DNA of 62,000 nt from Symbiodinium natans (taxonomy: Eukaryota > Sar > Dinophyceae > Suessiales > Symbiodiniaceae). The notes beneath the pieces are model-generated. The model worked only from the letters and a program-made list of their open reading frames with translations, had not been told where the DNA came from and did not search any database. Of the stretch, positions 12,405-25,152 are shown piece by piece. The stretch is taken from positions 150,001 through 212,000 of the forward strand of contig CAJNDS010001646.1 in assembly GCA_905221605.1 (NCBI GenBank). Reading direction: 5' to 3'. A program made the position numbers and the translations under genes. Each line of letters opens with the position of its first letter. Positions within the stretch are counted from its first letter, which is position 1.

Positions 12405-12585
12405 CCTCAAGGTTTAGGGTTTAGGGTTAGGGTTTAGGATTTCGGGCTTCGGGTTTCGGGTTTCGGGTTTGGGTTTCGGGTTTAGGGTTAGGGGTTTAGG
12501 GTTTCGGGTTTCGGGTTTAGGGTTTAGGGTTTCGGGTTTCGGGTTTAGGGTTTAGGGTTTAGGGTTTAGGGTTTAGGGTTGAGGT
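12405..12585 (+). repeat. TTTAGGG/TTTCGGG tract
   Basis: TTTCGGG and TTTAGGG units alternate in blocks. A second tract of pure TTTAGGG follows at 12768-12820. Confidence 0.9.
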
Positions 12586-13445
12586 CAGAACCCCCGAAGC
12601 TCTATGAGATCTCCAGAAAAACCCCGGTTCAAAAAGCTTGCTGAAAGCCAAGCAAATCTCACAAGCCTGTAAGACTCCAAAGCCCCAAAACCCTGAACTC
12701 ACAGCAAACGAAATTGAAAGAGGGAAGTTTGCGGCTCAGGATGCGGAAGCCTGAACATGTTCCTGCGTTTAGGGTTTATGGTTTAGGGTTTAGGGTTTAG
12801 GGTTTAGGGTTTAGGGTTTGGTTCGGGGTATGGACTCTAGGGTTTAGGGCGGGGATTGCAGAAGGAGTCTACTGCCGAGGAACGGCTTAGAGCTACTTAC
12901 TCGACTGCTACGCTCTTGCGTTGCAGCCTTTGTGGTGTGGGAATCGGCCTAGGGCTTTGGGGTGCAAGACGTATAGGGCTTGGGGTTGAGGTTTTCAGGA
13001 AACCTTGGGCCACAATCCTAAACAACCCGATAAACCCCAAATCCCTAAGTCGAGCTTAGTTGAAAGTATCTCCAAGCGGGGCTTTGACATGATGCTCGCC
13101 CGAAACTGAAAGGGCTCCCGCGCGCTGTGCACACTTGAGGGGGTTCGGGGTTCGGCCTTGGTATCTGGGCGCGCATGTCCTTTAATAAAAGGTTTAGGGT
13201 TTAGGCTTCAGGATTAAGGGTTCAGGGTTTAGAGCTTAGGGTTAGGGTTTAGGGCTTAGGATTGAAGATTTCGTTGAGGACGGTTCGGCGAGAGCTTGGC
13301 GTTTGTTTTCGGCCGAGCGCGCGGCCGCAGGAGCTGAGCACTGCAGTGTGGTACCTCCAACTTGGAGGCTCACAGGTTTGTTTCCCCTTATTGGGCTCAG
13401 GGTTTAGGGTTCAGGGTTGAGGGTTGAGGGTTTGGGGCTCATAGG

Positions 13446-13565
13446 TTGGGATGTTCCCCGTTAGACTAACAGTCCTCAACAGGGATTATAATAGGGGGGG
13501 GGGGGGGGGGGGGGGGGTACTATAGTCCCCATTAAGGGCTGTTAGTATAATGGGGAACATCCCAA
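13446..13565. mobile_element. MITE-like element, family A (copy 2)
   Basis: It is a complete copy with inverse ends (TTGGGATGTTCCCC at the left, GGGGAACATCCCAA at the right) and inverse subterminal TTAGACTAACAGTCC and GGGCTGTTAGTATAA. The centre holds a 24-base G run (13494-13517). Confidence 0.85.
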
Positions 13566-13927
13566 TTCATAGGGCTCATAGGGAGAAGATGCCCAATGAG
13601 CTGAAAATCGCATTTCGATGGGAGTCCTGTCCAAAACCCTCTACCGAAAGTCTGTACATCCAGCTTCAATCTGCCAGGCGAATTCGCCTTTGAACCGTGA
13701 GCCCTAACACGGCCCAAAACCCTAAACTCCCAGCAAATCTCGTCAAGTAGATCGCAACCTTACAGAAAGGTGGCAATGCTGCCAAATCTGTGTACGGAGA
13801 ACTTGCAGCCGACCAACGAGAGCTCCAAAGAAACGGCCTTTCTTGCTCTTCTACTCACGAAAAGCGTTGCGAACCTAACCAGCCCTGTAGATACGACCAT
13901 TAGCAGAACATTCTTGAACGTATTTAA

Positions 13928-14165
13928 CCCCAAACCCTAAACCCTGCACCTTAAACCCTAAACCCCAAATCCTAAACCCCAAACCCCAAACCCCAAACCC
14001 AAACCCCAAACCCTAACCCCCAAAGCCTAAACCCTGAACCCTAAACCCCAAACCCCAAACCCTAAACCATAAATCCCTAAACCCCAAACCCCAAACACTA
14101 AACCCCAAACCCCAAACCCCAAACCCCAAACCCTAAACCCCAAACCCTAAACCCTAAACCCCACC
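13928..14165 (-). repeat. CCCCAAA/CCCTAAA tract
   Basis: About thirty units, dominated by the CCCCAAA variant, mixed with CCCTAAA. Confidence 0.95.
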
Positions 14166-14269
14166 TGCCGCAGGCAGCCCTTCGCGCATCGAGCGCGGCC
14201 AGGGCGAACTCCGCGCGGGCGGGGCTGGGCACCAAGTGCGGTGCCTGAGGGATGGCTTCTTGGTGGTCT

Positions 14270-14402
14270 GTAGGGTTTAGGGTTTAGGGTTTAGGGTTTA
14301 GGGTTTAGGGTTTAGGATTTGGGGTTTAGGGTTTAGGGTCTAGGGTCTAGGGTTTAGGGTTTAGGGTTTAGGGTTTAGGGTTTAGGGTTTAGGGTTTAGG
14401 GT
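14270..14402 (+). repeat. TTTAGGG tract
   Basis: About nineteen units including two TCTAGGG; opposite orientation to the tract ending at 14165. Confidence 0.95.
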
Positions 14403-15598
14403 GTCGGAGTTTAGGAGCTTCCAGTGTAACTACTTATAAAGTAGCTTTGAAGGCTTTGGATGTAGGGTTTGGGGCTTGGGGTCTGCGTTGTGTGGGAGAC
14501 ATGAGCTTGCAAGGAGGGCAGCAGCACCAAATCAGAAGCACCACTGGTCCTAGAACCCCTTTAAAGAAGTAGAACCGATAAGGGCCCTCCTGAGATTCAC
14601 CCAACGAAAACTTCAAAAAGAATGGCGGCTGCTGTGCGAAGTTCCGTCTCAAAGCTGCCTGCCATGCTGAAGAGGCCCCCTAAGCCCTAAACCCCAAACA
14701 ACCTCTACACACCCCTGATCACCAGAAGCCCGACCCCTTCAACCCTCGAAAGGCCCCCCATCAACGATCTGAACCGTGTGTGGTTCGGGCTCGGGCAGCC
14801 TTCAGGGTGGCTGAGGGAGTGAGGCAAAGAAACCCCCAAACCCCTAAAGCCGGAGTGCCTCACTGTTCCGGTGCCGGGACCCTCGCGCCTCACCTTTGGG
14901 GACAGCTCATCCGCCGTGTTTACGTTTGGGGCTGCTTCGGGCTCTGGGCCAGAAACTTGGAAGAGCAAACAGGGGGGCGAAAGGGCTGTAGATGGTTGTA
15001 GGTTTAGGGTTTAGGGTTTAGGGTTTGGGGTGGGAACGATTAGGGGTTTCGGGTTTGTTCCAAGGTCCACGAAAGAAGCCCACCTGCCTTCGCCTCCCCG
15101 ACCCTACAAGCCCCGCTGCAGAGCCTGAAAGGTTTAGGGTGTAGGGCTAAGGGTTCGGGCTTGGGGTTTAGGGTTTGGGGTGTAGGGCTTAGGGTTTAGG
15201 GTTTAGCTCTGCATTGCACGTGGCTATGTGGATATGACAGCACAAGTTATTGCATCACCGCATCACCCTCGGTAAGGCCCCAGGCAGCCAACTCTATGAG
15301 TCCTGACCAACCCTGTAAGCTCCCAAACCCAGCCTGACGTCACAGGATCTCGCGCACACTGGCCGTGGACATTCTCACCCCAAAGGTACCTGAAGCTCCA
15401 AGAGAAAGCCGGCACACTAATATGTAATATGGGTTTGGAGTGGAAGGGTCTGGCAGGTTAGGGAAAACACCTTTTTTCAAGAGCTGCAGGGAATCGACCC
15501 GAAACGTCCCAAATCCCGATTCATTCTGTGCCAACCCAAGACCCAAGACCCAAACGCTGAAATCTAGACCCTCGACCCCGCACAAATCCTCAAACCTC

Positions 15599-15700
15599 AC
15601 TTGGAGGTTCACGGGTAGTTCTACGTGGGGTCACAAGTCGGGTAACTATACCTCGAACTGGATATTAACCATACTTATACCAGTACGTAGCCCAAGGAAC
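15599..15700. mobile_element. MITE-like element, family B (degenerate copy)
   Basis: The left end ACTTGGAGGTTCACGGGTAG is clear; the right end (AGTACGTAGCCCAAGGAACC) is a diverged inverse. Confidence 0.5.
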
Positions 15701-16094
15701 CCTAAACCCTAAACCCTAAACCTCACAAGCTCTTTTGGGATGGGAAGCACAGCACCAGAGATGGCGGCCAAGGTGCGTGTCACCAAGTCGGCAAACAGCA
15801 GCGACGTGGCTGTCCTTATAGGAGTTTTTGGGCTCAGGGTTTTAGGGCTCAGGGTTTTTGGGGGGCTGGGAGCTTGAGGGTTTGGGGCTTGGTGCTGAGG
15901 GATGTAAATTCTAGGAACAGTTTAGGGCTTATTCATGCATAAGGATGTTGAGTAGTTTGGGGCTTGGGGGGTGTCTCTAGGGATTCGGCTGTGGGTTTAG
16001 GGCTGTGGGGGCTTCAGGATTTTTGGGATGATGGGGCTTGGAGCTTTGATGTTTCATGAGGTTCTGGGAGTCCCGGATGTCCTGAACCTCTAAA

Positions 16095-16345
16095 AGTTTA
16101 GGGTTTTGGGGTTTAGGGTCTAGGGTTTAGTAGTTAGGGTTTAGGGTTTAGGGTTTAGGGTTTAGGGTTTAGGGTTTAGGGTTTAGGGTTTAGGGTTTAG
16201 GGTTTAGGGGGTAGGGTTTAGCGTTTAGGGTTTAGGGTTTAGGGTTTAGGGTTTAGGGTTTAGGGTTTAGGGTTTAGGGTTTAGGGTTTTAGGGTTTAGG
16301 GTTTAGGGTTTAGGGTTTAGGGTTTAGGGTTTCTTCTTCTGATTG
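16095..16345 (+). repeat. Long TTTAGGG tract
   Basis: One of the longest tracts, with more than thirty units and only a few deviations (TTTAGGGGG, TTTTAGGG). Confidence 0.95.
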
Positions 16346-17654
16346 ATGCTGGGCCGCGCGCTTAGACGGGAGGGTTTAGGGTTTAGGGTTTAGGGTTGCA
16401 TTTAGGGTCCCGATCTGCTCTTCCACCTTCTCTACCACCGGAGGCCAAGAATCCCCGGCTGCGACGTCCTCCATGCCGGAGATGGGCACCTGCGGCCCTA
16501 AACCTCTAAGGGTTCTACCTTGGACCCTTAAGGTTGTACCCTTGGGTTTTGGGGCCCCGTTTTAAGGATCCCTCAGGGAATATAAGGGCCATATTAGGAG
16601 TATATTCAGGGGAACCTTTAGGGGTGCAACCTTAGGGGTACGAGTCTTCATTCCTTGAAAACCCGAAACCCTAAACCCTAAACCCTGATTCCGGTGCCCT
16701 TTAAGGGTCATCGCCCGCTTTAGGTTCAGAGCTGAAAGCTGCCCCAGCAACCTTCAAAGCATGACGGCCCTTTCATTTTTTTTTTTGGGGGGGGGGGGGG
16801 GGTTAGTGGGACTGATATAAACGCGCCTCACACTGACAAAAACAGGGGAAAAGAGTTCCAAGAGGGGCTCAAGGGTTTGGGAGTGTAGTTGGGCTTATTG
16901 GGTCTCTGGAGAGATGAGGGTTTTGGTTTAGGGTTTGGGGTTTGGGGTTTAGGGTTTGGGGTTTAGGGTTTAGGGCTTAGGGCTTAGGGCTTAGGGTTTC
17001 AGTTTTAGGGTTTAGGGTGAAGGAAAGTCGGTGTGACGGGGGGGGGGGGGGGGGGGGCGGAATTGGGGCGCCTGGTGTAAGGCGCGCTGAAAACGCCGTA
17101 AGCGCTTACTGCACTGCTGTGGTCCCCTAAGCCCTAAACCCCAAGCCGAAACCCCCAATGCATAGCAACCCCTCCACCCCCACCCCAGAGGCCCAGTTTG
17201 AGCCTACAGTGGAATCCTAAGCCCTTTACACCAAATACCAAACCCCTAAACCCTAAACCCCCAAGAGCCCCCAACTCAAAACCCCAAGACCTCAAATCTC
17301 CCAGCCAGAGAAACCTTGACCTCGAAACCGTACACCCTAGAACCATTAAAAACCAAAAACCCTGCAAACAACCTGAAAACCAAATACAAATTTCGACGGC
17401 CCGAAGCCCCCAAATCCTAAACCTAAAGCCCTAAAAGCCCTTAAAACCTTAGATGAAAAACCCGAAAAGCCATTTAAAAAAAAATAACAATGAAATAAAA
17501 ATAAAACACCCCAAAAACCCCTAAAGAACCGCGTCCCCTTAACGGCCTTGCGCGGCCGCCGCCATGTCGTCGACCCCAGGGTCTGGCATGGGAGGCTTCG
17601 CAGGCTCACAGGGTGCTCCAACAAAGCTGCAAGAAGGGGGTGTTAGGGTTTCTT

Positions 17655-17772
17655 GTACCCCTAAACCCCAAACCCTGAACCCTAAACCCTAAACCCGGCC
17701 CTAAACCCTGAACCTAAACCCTGAACCTAAACCCTAAACCCTCAACCATAACCCTAAACCCTACAACCCTCA
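17655..17772 (-). repeat. CCCTAAA/CCCTGAA tract
   Basis: About fifteen units including several with a base lost (CCTAAA), read as CCCTGAACCTAAA. Confidence 0.9.
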
Positions 17773-17899
17773 AACCTCATGAGGGAGCTTCCGGGAGCCT
17801 CTAGGTCCGGACGCGCCAGCGCACGGCCGAAGGCGAAGACGTCACCACTGCGGCTGAGAGCCACACTGTGGCCACTGCCACAGGCCACCTCAGGTGGGG

Positions 17900-17952
17900 T
17901 TTTATAGGGTTTAGGGTTTAGGGTTTAGGGTTTAGGGTTTAGGGTTTAGGGC
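17900..17952 (+). repeat. TTTAGGG tract
   Basis: About seven units in perfect register. Confidence 0.95.
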
Positions 17953-18255
17953 CTAGGGCTCAATGGGGCGTTTGTGGCTTTAGGGTCCACAAGTGTGGGG
18001 CTTTCAGGATTTAGAGGCTTTGCAGATTTCAGGGGAGTTGCAGGGAGCGTCGGGAATGATAGCACTTTAAGGACAGCATTTACGTCTCATCTTGCAACTG
18101 CGACTTTCAGGCTGCTCAGAATTGCCGGTACCATGCGGCGGTCGCCACCCTACCCCGATCCTCTGCAGGCTGAGGCAAACCAGCACAGATTCCGAGTGTC
18201 CCCCGGCCTTCGTCAGATGCACCTCGAGACAACCAGCTTGCGCAGCTGGGAGACA

Positions 18256-18365
18256 AGTTTAGGGTTTAGGGTTGAGGGTTTAGGGTTGAGGGTTGAGGGT
18301 TGAGGGTTGAGGGTTGGGGGTTGAGGGTTGAGGGTTGAGGGTTGAGGGTTTAGGGTTTAGGGTCT
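18256..18365 (+). repeat. TTGAGGG-homogenised tract
   Basis: TTTAGGG units flank about ten TTGAGGG units. The same variant run appears at 28945-28980 and 36170-36210. Confidence 0.9.
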
Positions 18366-19384
18366 AGTTGAGAACCGTGCATTCTGTAGCGCAGGACGAC
18401 TGACGTGGCAGCATGTAGGGAACTTCGGCCCAAAGATCAAAGTTGTCCGAATTCAACACCTCGGTACATACATTGTTCATTCTTGTGATTGTAACTTGTA
18501 TGGTTGTAAAAGCTAGGACGCAGGAACTACAAATTGACCCTACATTCATCTGCATCATTTGGCTCTATAAGCCAAGTACTACTGGTATAGATACAAGGGA
18601 GTGAAACGTAGACAATATTATTACAACTTCAGGCCTTTGGTTACTTTACGGCCGTTGCCTACATTCGCAAGCTCATATATAATTATCTCATTTTTATTTG
18701 GAATTTGATTTTTTAATGGTGAAGTTTATGAAAAGACCGTGATGTGAAGGTAAAAATGATGGTATAGTAAATGCTGCACGAATTCATTTACTTTCACGTA
18801 GTATCTTCTTCAGTTCGTACTTTTCTCAAGAGGGTCTTTGACTTCATGCCTTTATTAATCTTCATTGACCGCGCACATGCCCCAACTAAATGTTCGGAAT
18901 ACTTGATGCACTCTTGTTCCTTACAGTCGTTCACTCCTAATAATTTTACAAGTGAGTGAAACAAGGAGAATGAACGAACGGACAGAAAGACCAAAATCAA
19001 GCAAATAAACGTGAATTCGTTCATGCTTCAAAGGTCATCCTATGAAAGCGTTACTCATAAACTACATTCATATTCTCACAAACTCACTCGCCCGAGTAGT
19101 AAATGCATGATTTGTTTTTAAAGGAGTTCTTTGGGCGAGCACTAAAATCAGAGAATAAGTCAAGCCTGACAAAAAAACTCTTCAAGCAACTGCAAGCGAA
19201 GCGCGGACCACAGCGCCATCACCGGCGTTGCGCGCGTGAGTGCGGCGGGGCACTCGGCGTTGGGTATCCGGAAGAACTCTGCGCACTGTGACACCTCAGG
19301 CACACTTATGATCCGCTCGGCAACCGCGCGCTCATGTCGTGCCTTTCATGCCTAAGCAAGGAGATGCCGGAACCGACAGTGCCC
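18366..19384. other. AT-rich island without telomere-type repeats
   Basis: About 1 kb with no TTTAGGG-type unit and visibly higher A+T than its neighbours, bounded on both sides by telomere-type tracts. Short frames on both strands (for example 18771-18959 plus and 18794-19024 minus) overlap and show no recognisable domain, so I do not call a gene. Confidence 0.55.
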
Positions 19385-19498
19385 CCCTGAACCCTGAACC
19401 CTGAACCCTGAACCCTGAACCCTGAACCCTGAACCCTGAACCCTAAACCCTAAACCCTAAACCCTAAACCCTAAACCCTAAACCCTGAACCCTAGACA
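19385..19498 (-). repeat. CCCTGAA run then CCCTAAA run
   Basis: About eight consecutive CCCTGAA units switch to about seven CCCTAAA units. Confidence 0.9.
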
Positions 19499-19587
19499 AC
19501 GTGCCAGCCCCGGAGCGCCTCATGGCTGAGCTGGTCGGAGCAGGCGACCTCGGACTTGGCAATGCGCAAGCCCATTTGGGGTTTAGG

Positions 19588-19666
19588 TCGGGATGCTCCC
19601 CGCTATACTAGCAGTCCTTAATTAGAGGGTACTATAAATCCCTGTAAGGACTGTTAGTATGAGGGC
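19588..19666. mobile_element. MITE-like element, family A (copy 3, right end lost)
   Basis: The left end TCGGGATGCTCCCC and the inner inverse pair (ACTAGCAGTCCTTA, AAGGACTGTTAGTAT) are present, but the terminal GGAACATCCCAA is replaced by a telomere-type tract. Confidence 0.75.
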
Positions 19667-20112
19667 AGGGTTTTGGGTTTAGGGTTTAGGGTTTCGGGCT
19701 TAGGGTTTAGGATCCTTGTCTTCGACTCTTGGCGGAGTCCGCGCAGAACCCCCGAACCAAGTACTAGACACCTCGACCCCAAACCCCTGACTTCGGCTCC
19801 TCCCATACTCCTACCGCCTGGGGGGGGAGGAGGGGGGGGAGCCCCTAAACCCTAGTATCCCAGTGAGCCTTAAACCCCTGAGTCCATCGGATTCAGTGGC
19901 TAACACATAATAAGAAAGGAATGTAAACCCTGAACCCTGAACCCTCAACCCCCCCCCCCCACCTTCCCAGCCAAGAGGCCCCTCCAGCGCAGGGATCCCC
20001 GAGGGCCCAGGGCCGGCCCGAGCTATCGAGCAGGAGGAGGTGGTCCTGGAAACTTTTTCGGGGTTCAGGGTTGAGGGTTGAGGGTTTCGGGTTTCGCGTT
20101 TCGCGTTTCTCG

Positions 20113-20211
20113 TTGGGATGCTCCCCATTATACTAACAGTCCTGAATGGGGATTATAGTCCCCCCCACTATGATCCCGAAGGGCTGTGAGTACAAGGTGG
20201 AACATCCCAAG
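20113..20211. mobile_element. MITE-like element, family A (copy 4)
   Basis: It is a complete copy with ends TTGGGATGCTCCCC and GTGGAACATCCCAA and a C-run in the centre. The left edge directly follows a TTTCGCG-type degenerate tract. Confidence 0.8.
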
Positions 20212-20677
20212 TTTCGGACGTGACCTGCACCCTCCACATGAGTAGCTCTAAATTAGGGTCCCTTTTAGGGGGGGGGGGGTTCTTATTCTAAGGATGGTGT
20301 ACTATATAGGGGACAAAAAATCACCCACCTACCTCTGGCCCAAAGTAATCTTAGAGAGTACTTTGGGCCAGGGTCTCTCCATGGGTTTGGGGCGCGGCCC
20401 GAACGCAGCAGAGCCCCATGGCCCATAACCAACCCAAAGCTGGACCTGGGACTCCGCTGACCTTCGGCCTTGTGGGCCACCTACCAAAAAAAAGAACGAA
20501 ACGCAGCTGCACCCGGAAAACCCGAAACCTTAAACCGGAGTTACAGGTAAGCCCCTGGCCGCAGAGCTGAAACAGTTAGATCTTGCGGAAACCATGCATC
20601 CCCAGTACTCGCGACCCTTAAGCCCTCAACACGCCCCAATGGTCCTTCTCACAGGAACCCCCATTAAACACGTTATT

Positions 20678-20812
20678 TTGGGATGTTCCCCCTTATACTA
20701 AGGGACCTTCGGGGTTATTGAGGGGTTATTTCGGGGGTATATACAGACTATATAAGGTATATATATATATATATATATATAAGGGAATAAGATTAAGGGT
20801 CCCTTCTAGAAA
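20678..20812. mobile_element. Truncated family A end fused to a second element (family C)
   Basis: A family A left end (TTGGGATGTTCCCCCTTATA, 20678-20700) breaks off into a different element at about 20700-20812. That element has ends AAGGGACCTT and AAGGGTCCCTT and an internal (TA)n run. Related sequence (GGGGTTATTGA followed by CTATATAAGGTAT) occurs at about 34235-34265. Confidence 0.6.
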
Positions 20813-21214
20813 TCCCCCCCGCACCCCCGCCAACAAAAAGACAAAAACCTCAACTCCATAAACCCCCCCAGTACCCAGACGGGAGTCCTTGCCGCAGGCA
20901 ACCGACACGATCCGCACTGTTGGATCCGGCAAGGAGCCTTGGCTGGCCCCTCTTTTATACACCCAGATTTAAGATCTCGGGCTTGGGGCTTTGGGTTTGC
21001 TAACTAAGAATGATAAGAGCGGCAGTCAAGGGACAAACCTGCAGACCACCCAAAAGACTCCTAATGTCACTGAACACTTGGCAGGCACCTAGCCCTAAGC
21101 GGCTAGCGGCTAGCTTTCCCGATACAATTCTCTTGCCCAACACGCCCGAAAGGGAAAACACAAAGTCTTAGGGCAGTTAAAAGGGTCCCATATATCAAAC
21201 CCAAGCCCCCATAC

Positions 21215-21330
21215 TTCAGAACCCTAGCCTTTAAAGAAGGCCAGGGACTGTAATAACCCTAAACCCTGGGCCCAGACTTCAGAACCCTTTAAAGAAGGAC
21301 AGGGACCGTATAACCCTAAACCCTAAACCC
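21215..21330 (+). repeat. Imperfect tandem duplication of about 70 bp
   Basis: CAGAACCCT, TTTAAAGAAGG and CAGGGACYGTA followed by TAACCCTAAACCCT appear twice in the same order. Confidence 0.7.
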
Positions 21331-21537
21331 TAAGCCATATACCCTCCAAAAAACCTAAGGGACCAAAATTAAGGGACCATGCAACTACTCTAAACCCTGA
21401 ACCCTAAACCCTAACCCCTAACCCGTAAACCCAAAACCCTAGACCTAGACTTCCAGCGCGCAGGAGCCGTGTGGGCTCAGCAGCATCGTCTCGGCCGACA
21501 CGCCTCGGCTGCAGCGCGGGGCTTCTGAAGGTCTACC

Positions 21538-21727
21538 TTGGGTTTTGAGGCTTTGGGGTTTGGGGTAAATGGGCTTTGGGTTTTGGGTTTTGGGTTTTGG
21601 GTTTTGGTTTTTGGGTTTTGGGTTTTGAGGTTTTGGGCTTTGGGTTTTGGGTTTTGAGGTTTTGGGCTTTGGGTTTTGGGTTTTGGGCTTTGGGTTTTGG
21701 GTTTTGGGTTTTGGGTTTTGGGTTTTT
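21538..21727 (+). repeat. TTTTGGG-homogenised tract
   Basis: About twenty-five units of TTTTGGG with TTTGAGG and CTTTGGG interruptions in a higher-order pattern. No TTTAGGG unit lies inside it. Confidence 0.9.
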
Positions 21728-22089
21728 GTGATGGCTCCTTTGAGAGGCCCTATTGGTAGCACAGAGGTGTACAGGGACCCTTAGAACAACAGCAGGCTCT
21801 GGCACGCTAGGGTGCCGCCCCTCCCTGGGTCTTCAGCAGCGCCGAGTGGCTGAACTGCGGGCAGGAGTTGCCAAAGGCAACGGGTGAGGTGCCAGCACCG
21901 GCAAAAAGCCGTCCGACCTCATCCGCGCCACCTGCTCTGAGGGCTTGCCTGTAACACCAAACACCCTACAAGTTGTTGTACAGCCTGAGTATAGTAACAC
22001 AGTTAGTCCACGCGTAAACGAGCGGTATGGTTGAGATGGCGATGTCGCGGTCTTGCAGAGCATGCCCGGATTCAGGGGACGTTGAAGGT

Positions 22090-22235
22090 GTTGGTTTAGG
22101 GTTTCGGGTTTGAGGTTTAGAATTTAGGGTTTAGGGTTTAGGGCTTAGGGCTTAGGGTTTAGGGTTTAGGGTTTAGGGTTTAGGGTTTAGGGTTTAGGGT
22201 TTAGGGTTTAGGGTTTAGGGTTTAGGGTTTAGGGA
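22090..22235 (+). repeat. TTTAGGG tract
   Basis: About twenty units. Confidence 0.95.
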
Positions 22236-23214
22236 GGCCTTCAGCAGGCCTCGCCCTGCAAATGAGGGGGGGAGGATAGGCGACGGATTTGCAGAGTTGA
22301 GGGGTTGCAGAAGCTTAGTTGTCCAGTAGCCTCGGAGAACTAAAGGCTAACCTTTGGGATTGTATAGAGATTATTATACCCCCAAAAGGTTAAAGGTTAC
22401 CTACTCTACTACTACGGAAATTACACACAACCCAAGAGCTCGGGACCACTAGAGTTCCGTAGGTTCCTCAGTCATGCCGTGCCGACTCTGCTCTCAGCTA
22501 AAAACCTCGGCGCAACGTCTCAGGTTATGCAGGTCTTGGGGAAGAAAAAAACACATGAGGGTTGCATGCGTGGGAGTGGGGCTTAGAGTTCTTGGTTGTG
22601 CCAGGCCCTGCTTCGGATCGCCATAGATCCTGCCTGCAACTCCAAGCCCTGTTAAAAGAATTAAAGTTGCAACCGCCACAAAATGTAGGGTACAACCTCC
22701 GAAAAATAGAACTGTAGGAAAGTAAAACCCCAGGACAAAACCGAAGGCTCTGCGGAATAGTCGAGAACCAAATATGGACCTTCGGTGCTGCATGCAGATC
22801 AACCTCCACCAGTACACTTCCGCCCTCGCCTGCGAAGGACCAGTCGAGGAACTGGTGGCCTACTCGTGGCCGAGGCACTCTGCTTCGGCAGGATCAAGGG
22901 TACATGGGGGGCTGTTCCTTCTTCGAGTGCCGCTGCCCGTTCTCATCCGTTATAAGTTTCTGCTGAGTATGCAAGACCGATCCGGATTTCCCTTATTGGG
23001 TCTAAGAGGATCATATTTAGGCCCTAAACCCTAAACCCTAAACCCTGAACCCGGAATATTTTCAGAGGGTCTTCAGGGCCATCCTGGAAAGTTGACGGCC
23101 CAGCTTCGCCCGAGGACAGGGGGGGCCTGCGCCCCGCGCCAGCACCACCGGCTGTGAGGAGACGCCCATCGTGGGACAGAGCAAGGTGTCCTGTTGGCCG
23201 CTTTGCGGGCTTTT

Positions 23215-23320
23215 TGGGGTTTGGTTTCGGGTTTCGGGTTTAGGGTTTCGGGTTTAGGGTTTAGGGTTTAGGGTTTAGGGTTCAGGGTTCAGGGTTCAGG
23301 GTTTAGGGTTTAGGGCCTTA
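23215..23320 (+). repeat. TTTCGGG/TTTAGGG/TTCAGGG tract
   Basis: Short blocks of each variant occur in succession. Confidence 0.9.
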
Positions 23321-25097
23321 GGGCTTCTAGGGTTTGGGGCTCGGGACCTGGGAACTTACTGTGAGATGAATTTAGGGTTTGTAGGGCTTCGGCATTTTGG
23401 GTGTCGGCTGGGAGAAGAAAACCCCCTTTTTTGGCCTAATTCGGTAACAAGACAAATGTCCCAAAAGCCATGTCTGTAACATCCTCCATGACGTAGAAGA
23501 TGAACCTATGCTTTGGTCCTTCTCTTAAAATTGTCAGGCAATAATTCCCATTTTTCGCAACGGATTCTTGCTCATCGCTGCAGGATGCGATTGTCAGGCG
23601 AAGTCGACCTAACCCGAAACAGGAAACCATACTACCAAGCGTTGAACCCCTGTGGGATATGGAGTCCTATCCGCCCCCCGGTATGCAAAAAAAAAAACAA
23701 GGGCCCAAAATGACCATCAATTCGGGTTTTCAGATTTGGGGCAAGGGGGCCTCGTTTTGCGTAGGGTGTGCACAGTTAAGGTGGGGGGGGGGGGGAACTC
23801 CGAGCTCAGGGTAGTATAGAATCCAAGCCCAAAATCCTAAGCCCTAGATCCGAAACCCTAAGGTGGAGATAGCATAGGCTCCCAAAAATCTACTATTTTG
23901 CTTAAGCACCCCCAGAAAATTGAAGAGAATCATCCCTGCCTTAGCCTTGTCAGGAAGAATATTTGCTATTTTTTTTTGGGGGGGGGGGGGTTCTTAAGCA
24001 AGAAGCAGTAATGCGGGCGAAGCCGCCATCTTCTCCCTGAGCCGCATGCGTCGGAGCGCGGCCAGCGAGGACCCCGCGTGTTTCCGGCACGACTCCTGGA
24101 TTTTCAGGATGTGGGCTTTCATACTAGGATTTAGAGGGTTTGGGGTTTAAGGGGTTTAAGGGATTTAAGGGGTTTAAGGTGTTTAGGGTTTATATAAGGG
24201 TTTAAGGTGTTTAAGGTGTTTACGGTGCTAGGGGCCCAGGAATTCTTAGGCATTGGGGCTCGGGCTTGTTTAGGAGATTGCGGATTTTTAGAAGGTTTAG
24301 CGGTTTAGCTGCAAAGGTTTAAGCACTTTAGGGGGCCTTGTCTGTCTCTCGGGGTCGGTTTCAGCGACTTCAGGCCCTTGGTAGTTTCCCAGCCAACACG
24401 AACCTGAAACCCCACTACCGCCGGAAACCCTGAACCTCCCAAACCCCAAAGGGCCCTCAAAAGCCTTAATCCAAAAGCCACAAAAGTCCAAAGCCCTAAA
24501 AAGAACCCACAAAGCCTCAAAGCCTGAAGCCCAAACGGACGAGATGCCAGCTTCTCTCGCAGTCGGCCCCGCCGCAGCGTCGTGGGGGTGCCCTTCTTCG
24601 GAGGCTTTGTTGGCTTTGAGGGTTTAGGGTTTAGGGTTTAGGGTTTCGGGTTTAGAGTTTAGGGGTTTCCTTTTGGTGGGCTTGGGCATGAGGATTAAGG
24701 GTTGCAGGTTGGAGTTTTCCGCGACGAAAAAGCTGTTTTCCTCACAATGCTGATCTTCATGCCCCAATATCCTAATACCCCAATGTCCTAAGCCTTAACA
24801 TTTAAACTTTAAACTCAACCAGCAAACACTCACACAGGGCAGAGCATGCATACCTGTGTCGCGTGTGGGAGTGCTTGCGCAAAGGCGTCACAGGCAGAAT
24901 CCTGCTGTCAGAAGTCCTTTGATGCTGCTGATGTCCACCCTAAACCCTAAACCCTAAACCCTAAACCCTAAACCCGAAACCCTAAACCCCCTATTGCAAA
25001 CCGACTAGAAACACAGGGTTCCGGTTCCGTACCATTCGAATCCCATCTGGCTCCGAAGGCTCCCAAAAACGCCTGGCGTCCGAACTTTATCCTTTTC

Positions 25098-25152
25098 AAG
25101 GGTTTAGGGTTTAGGGTTTAGGGTTTAGGGTTTAGGGTTTAGGGTTTAAGGT
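25098..25152 (+). repeat. TTTAGGG tract
   Basis: About seven units. Confidence 0.95.

Noticed and set aside
21445-21805. K/P/N/Q-rich open frames on the minus strand (PKTQNPKPKTQ)
   Set aside because: They are translations of the TTTTGGG-variant tract.
22494-23034. Overlapping frames of 86-117 codons on both strands
   Set aside because: Frames on both strands have similar length and no family features, so coding cannot be supported.
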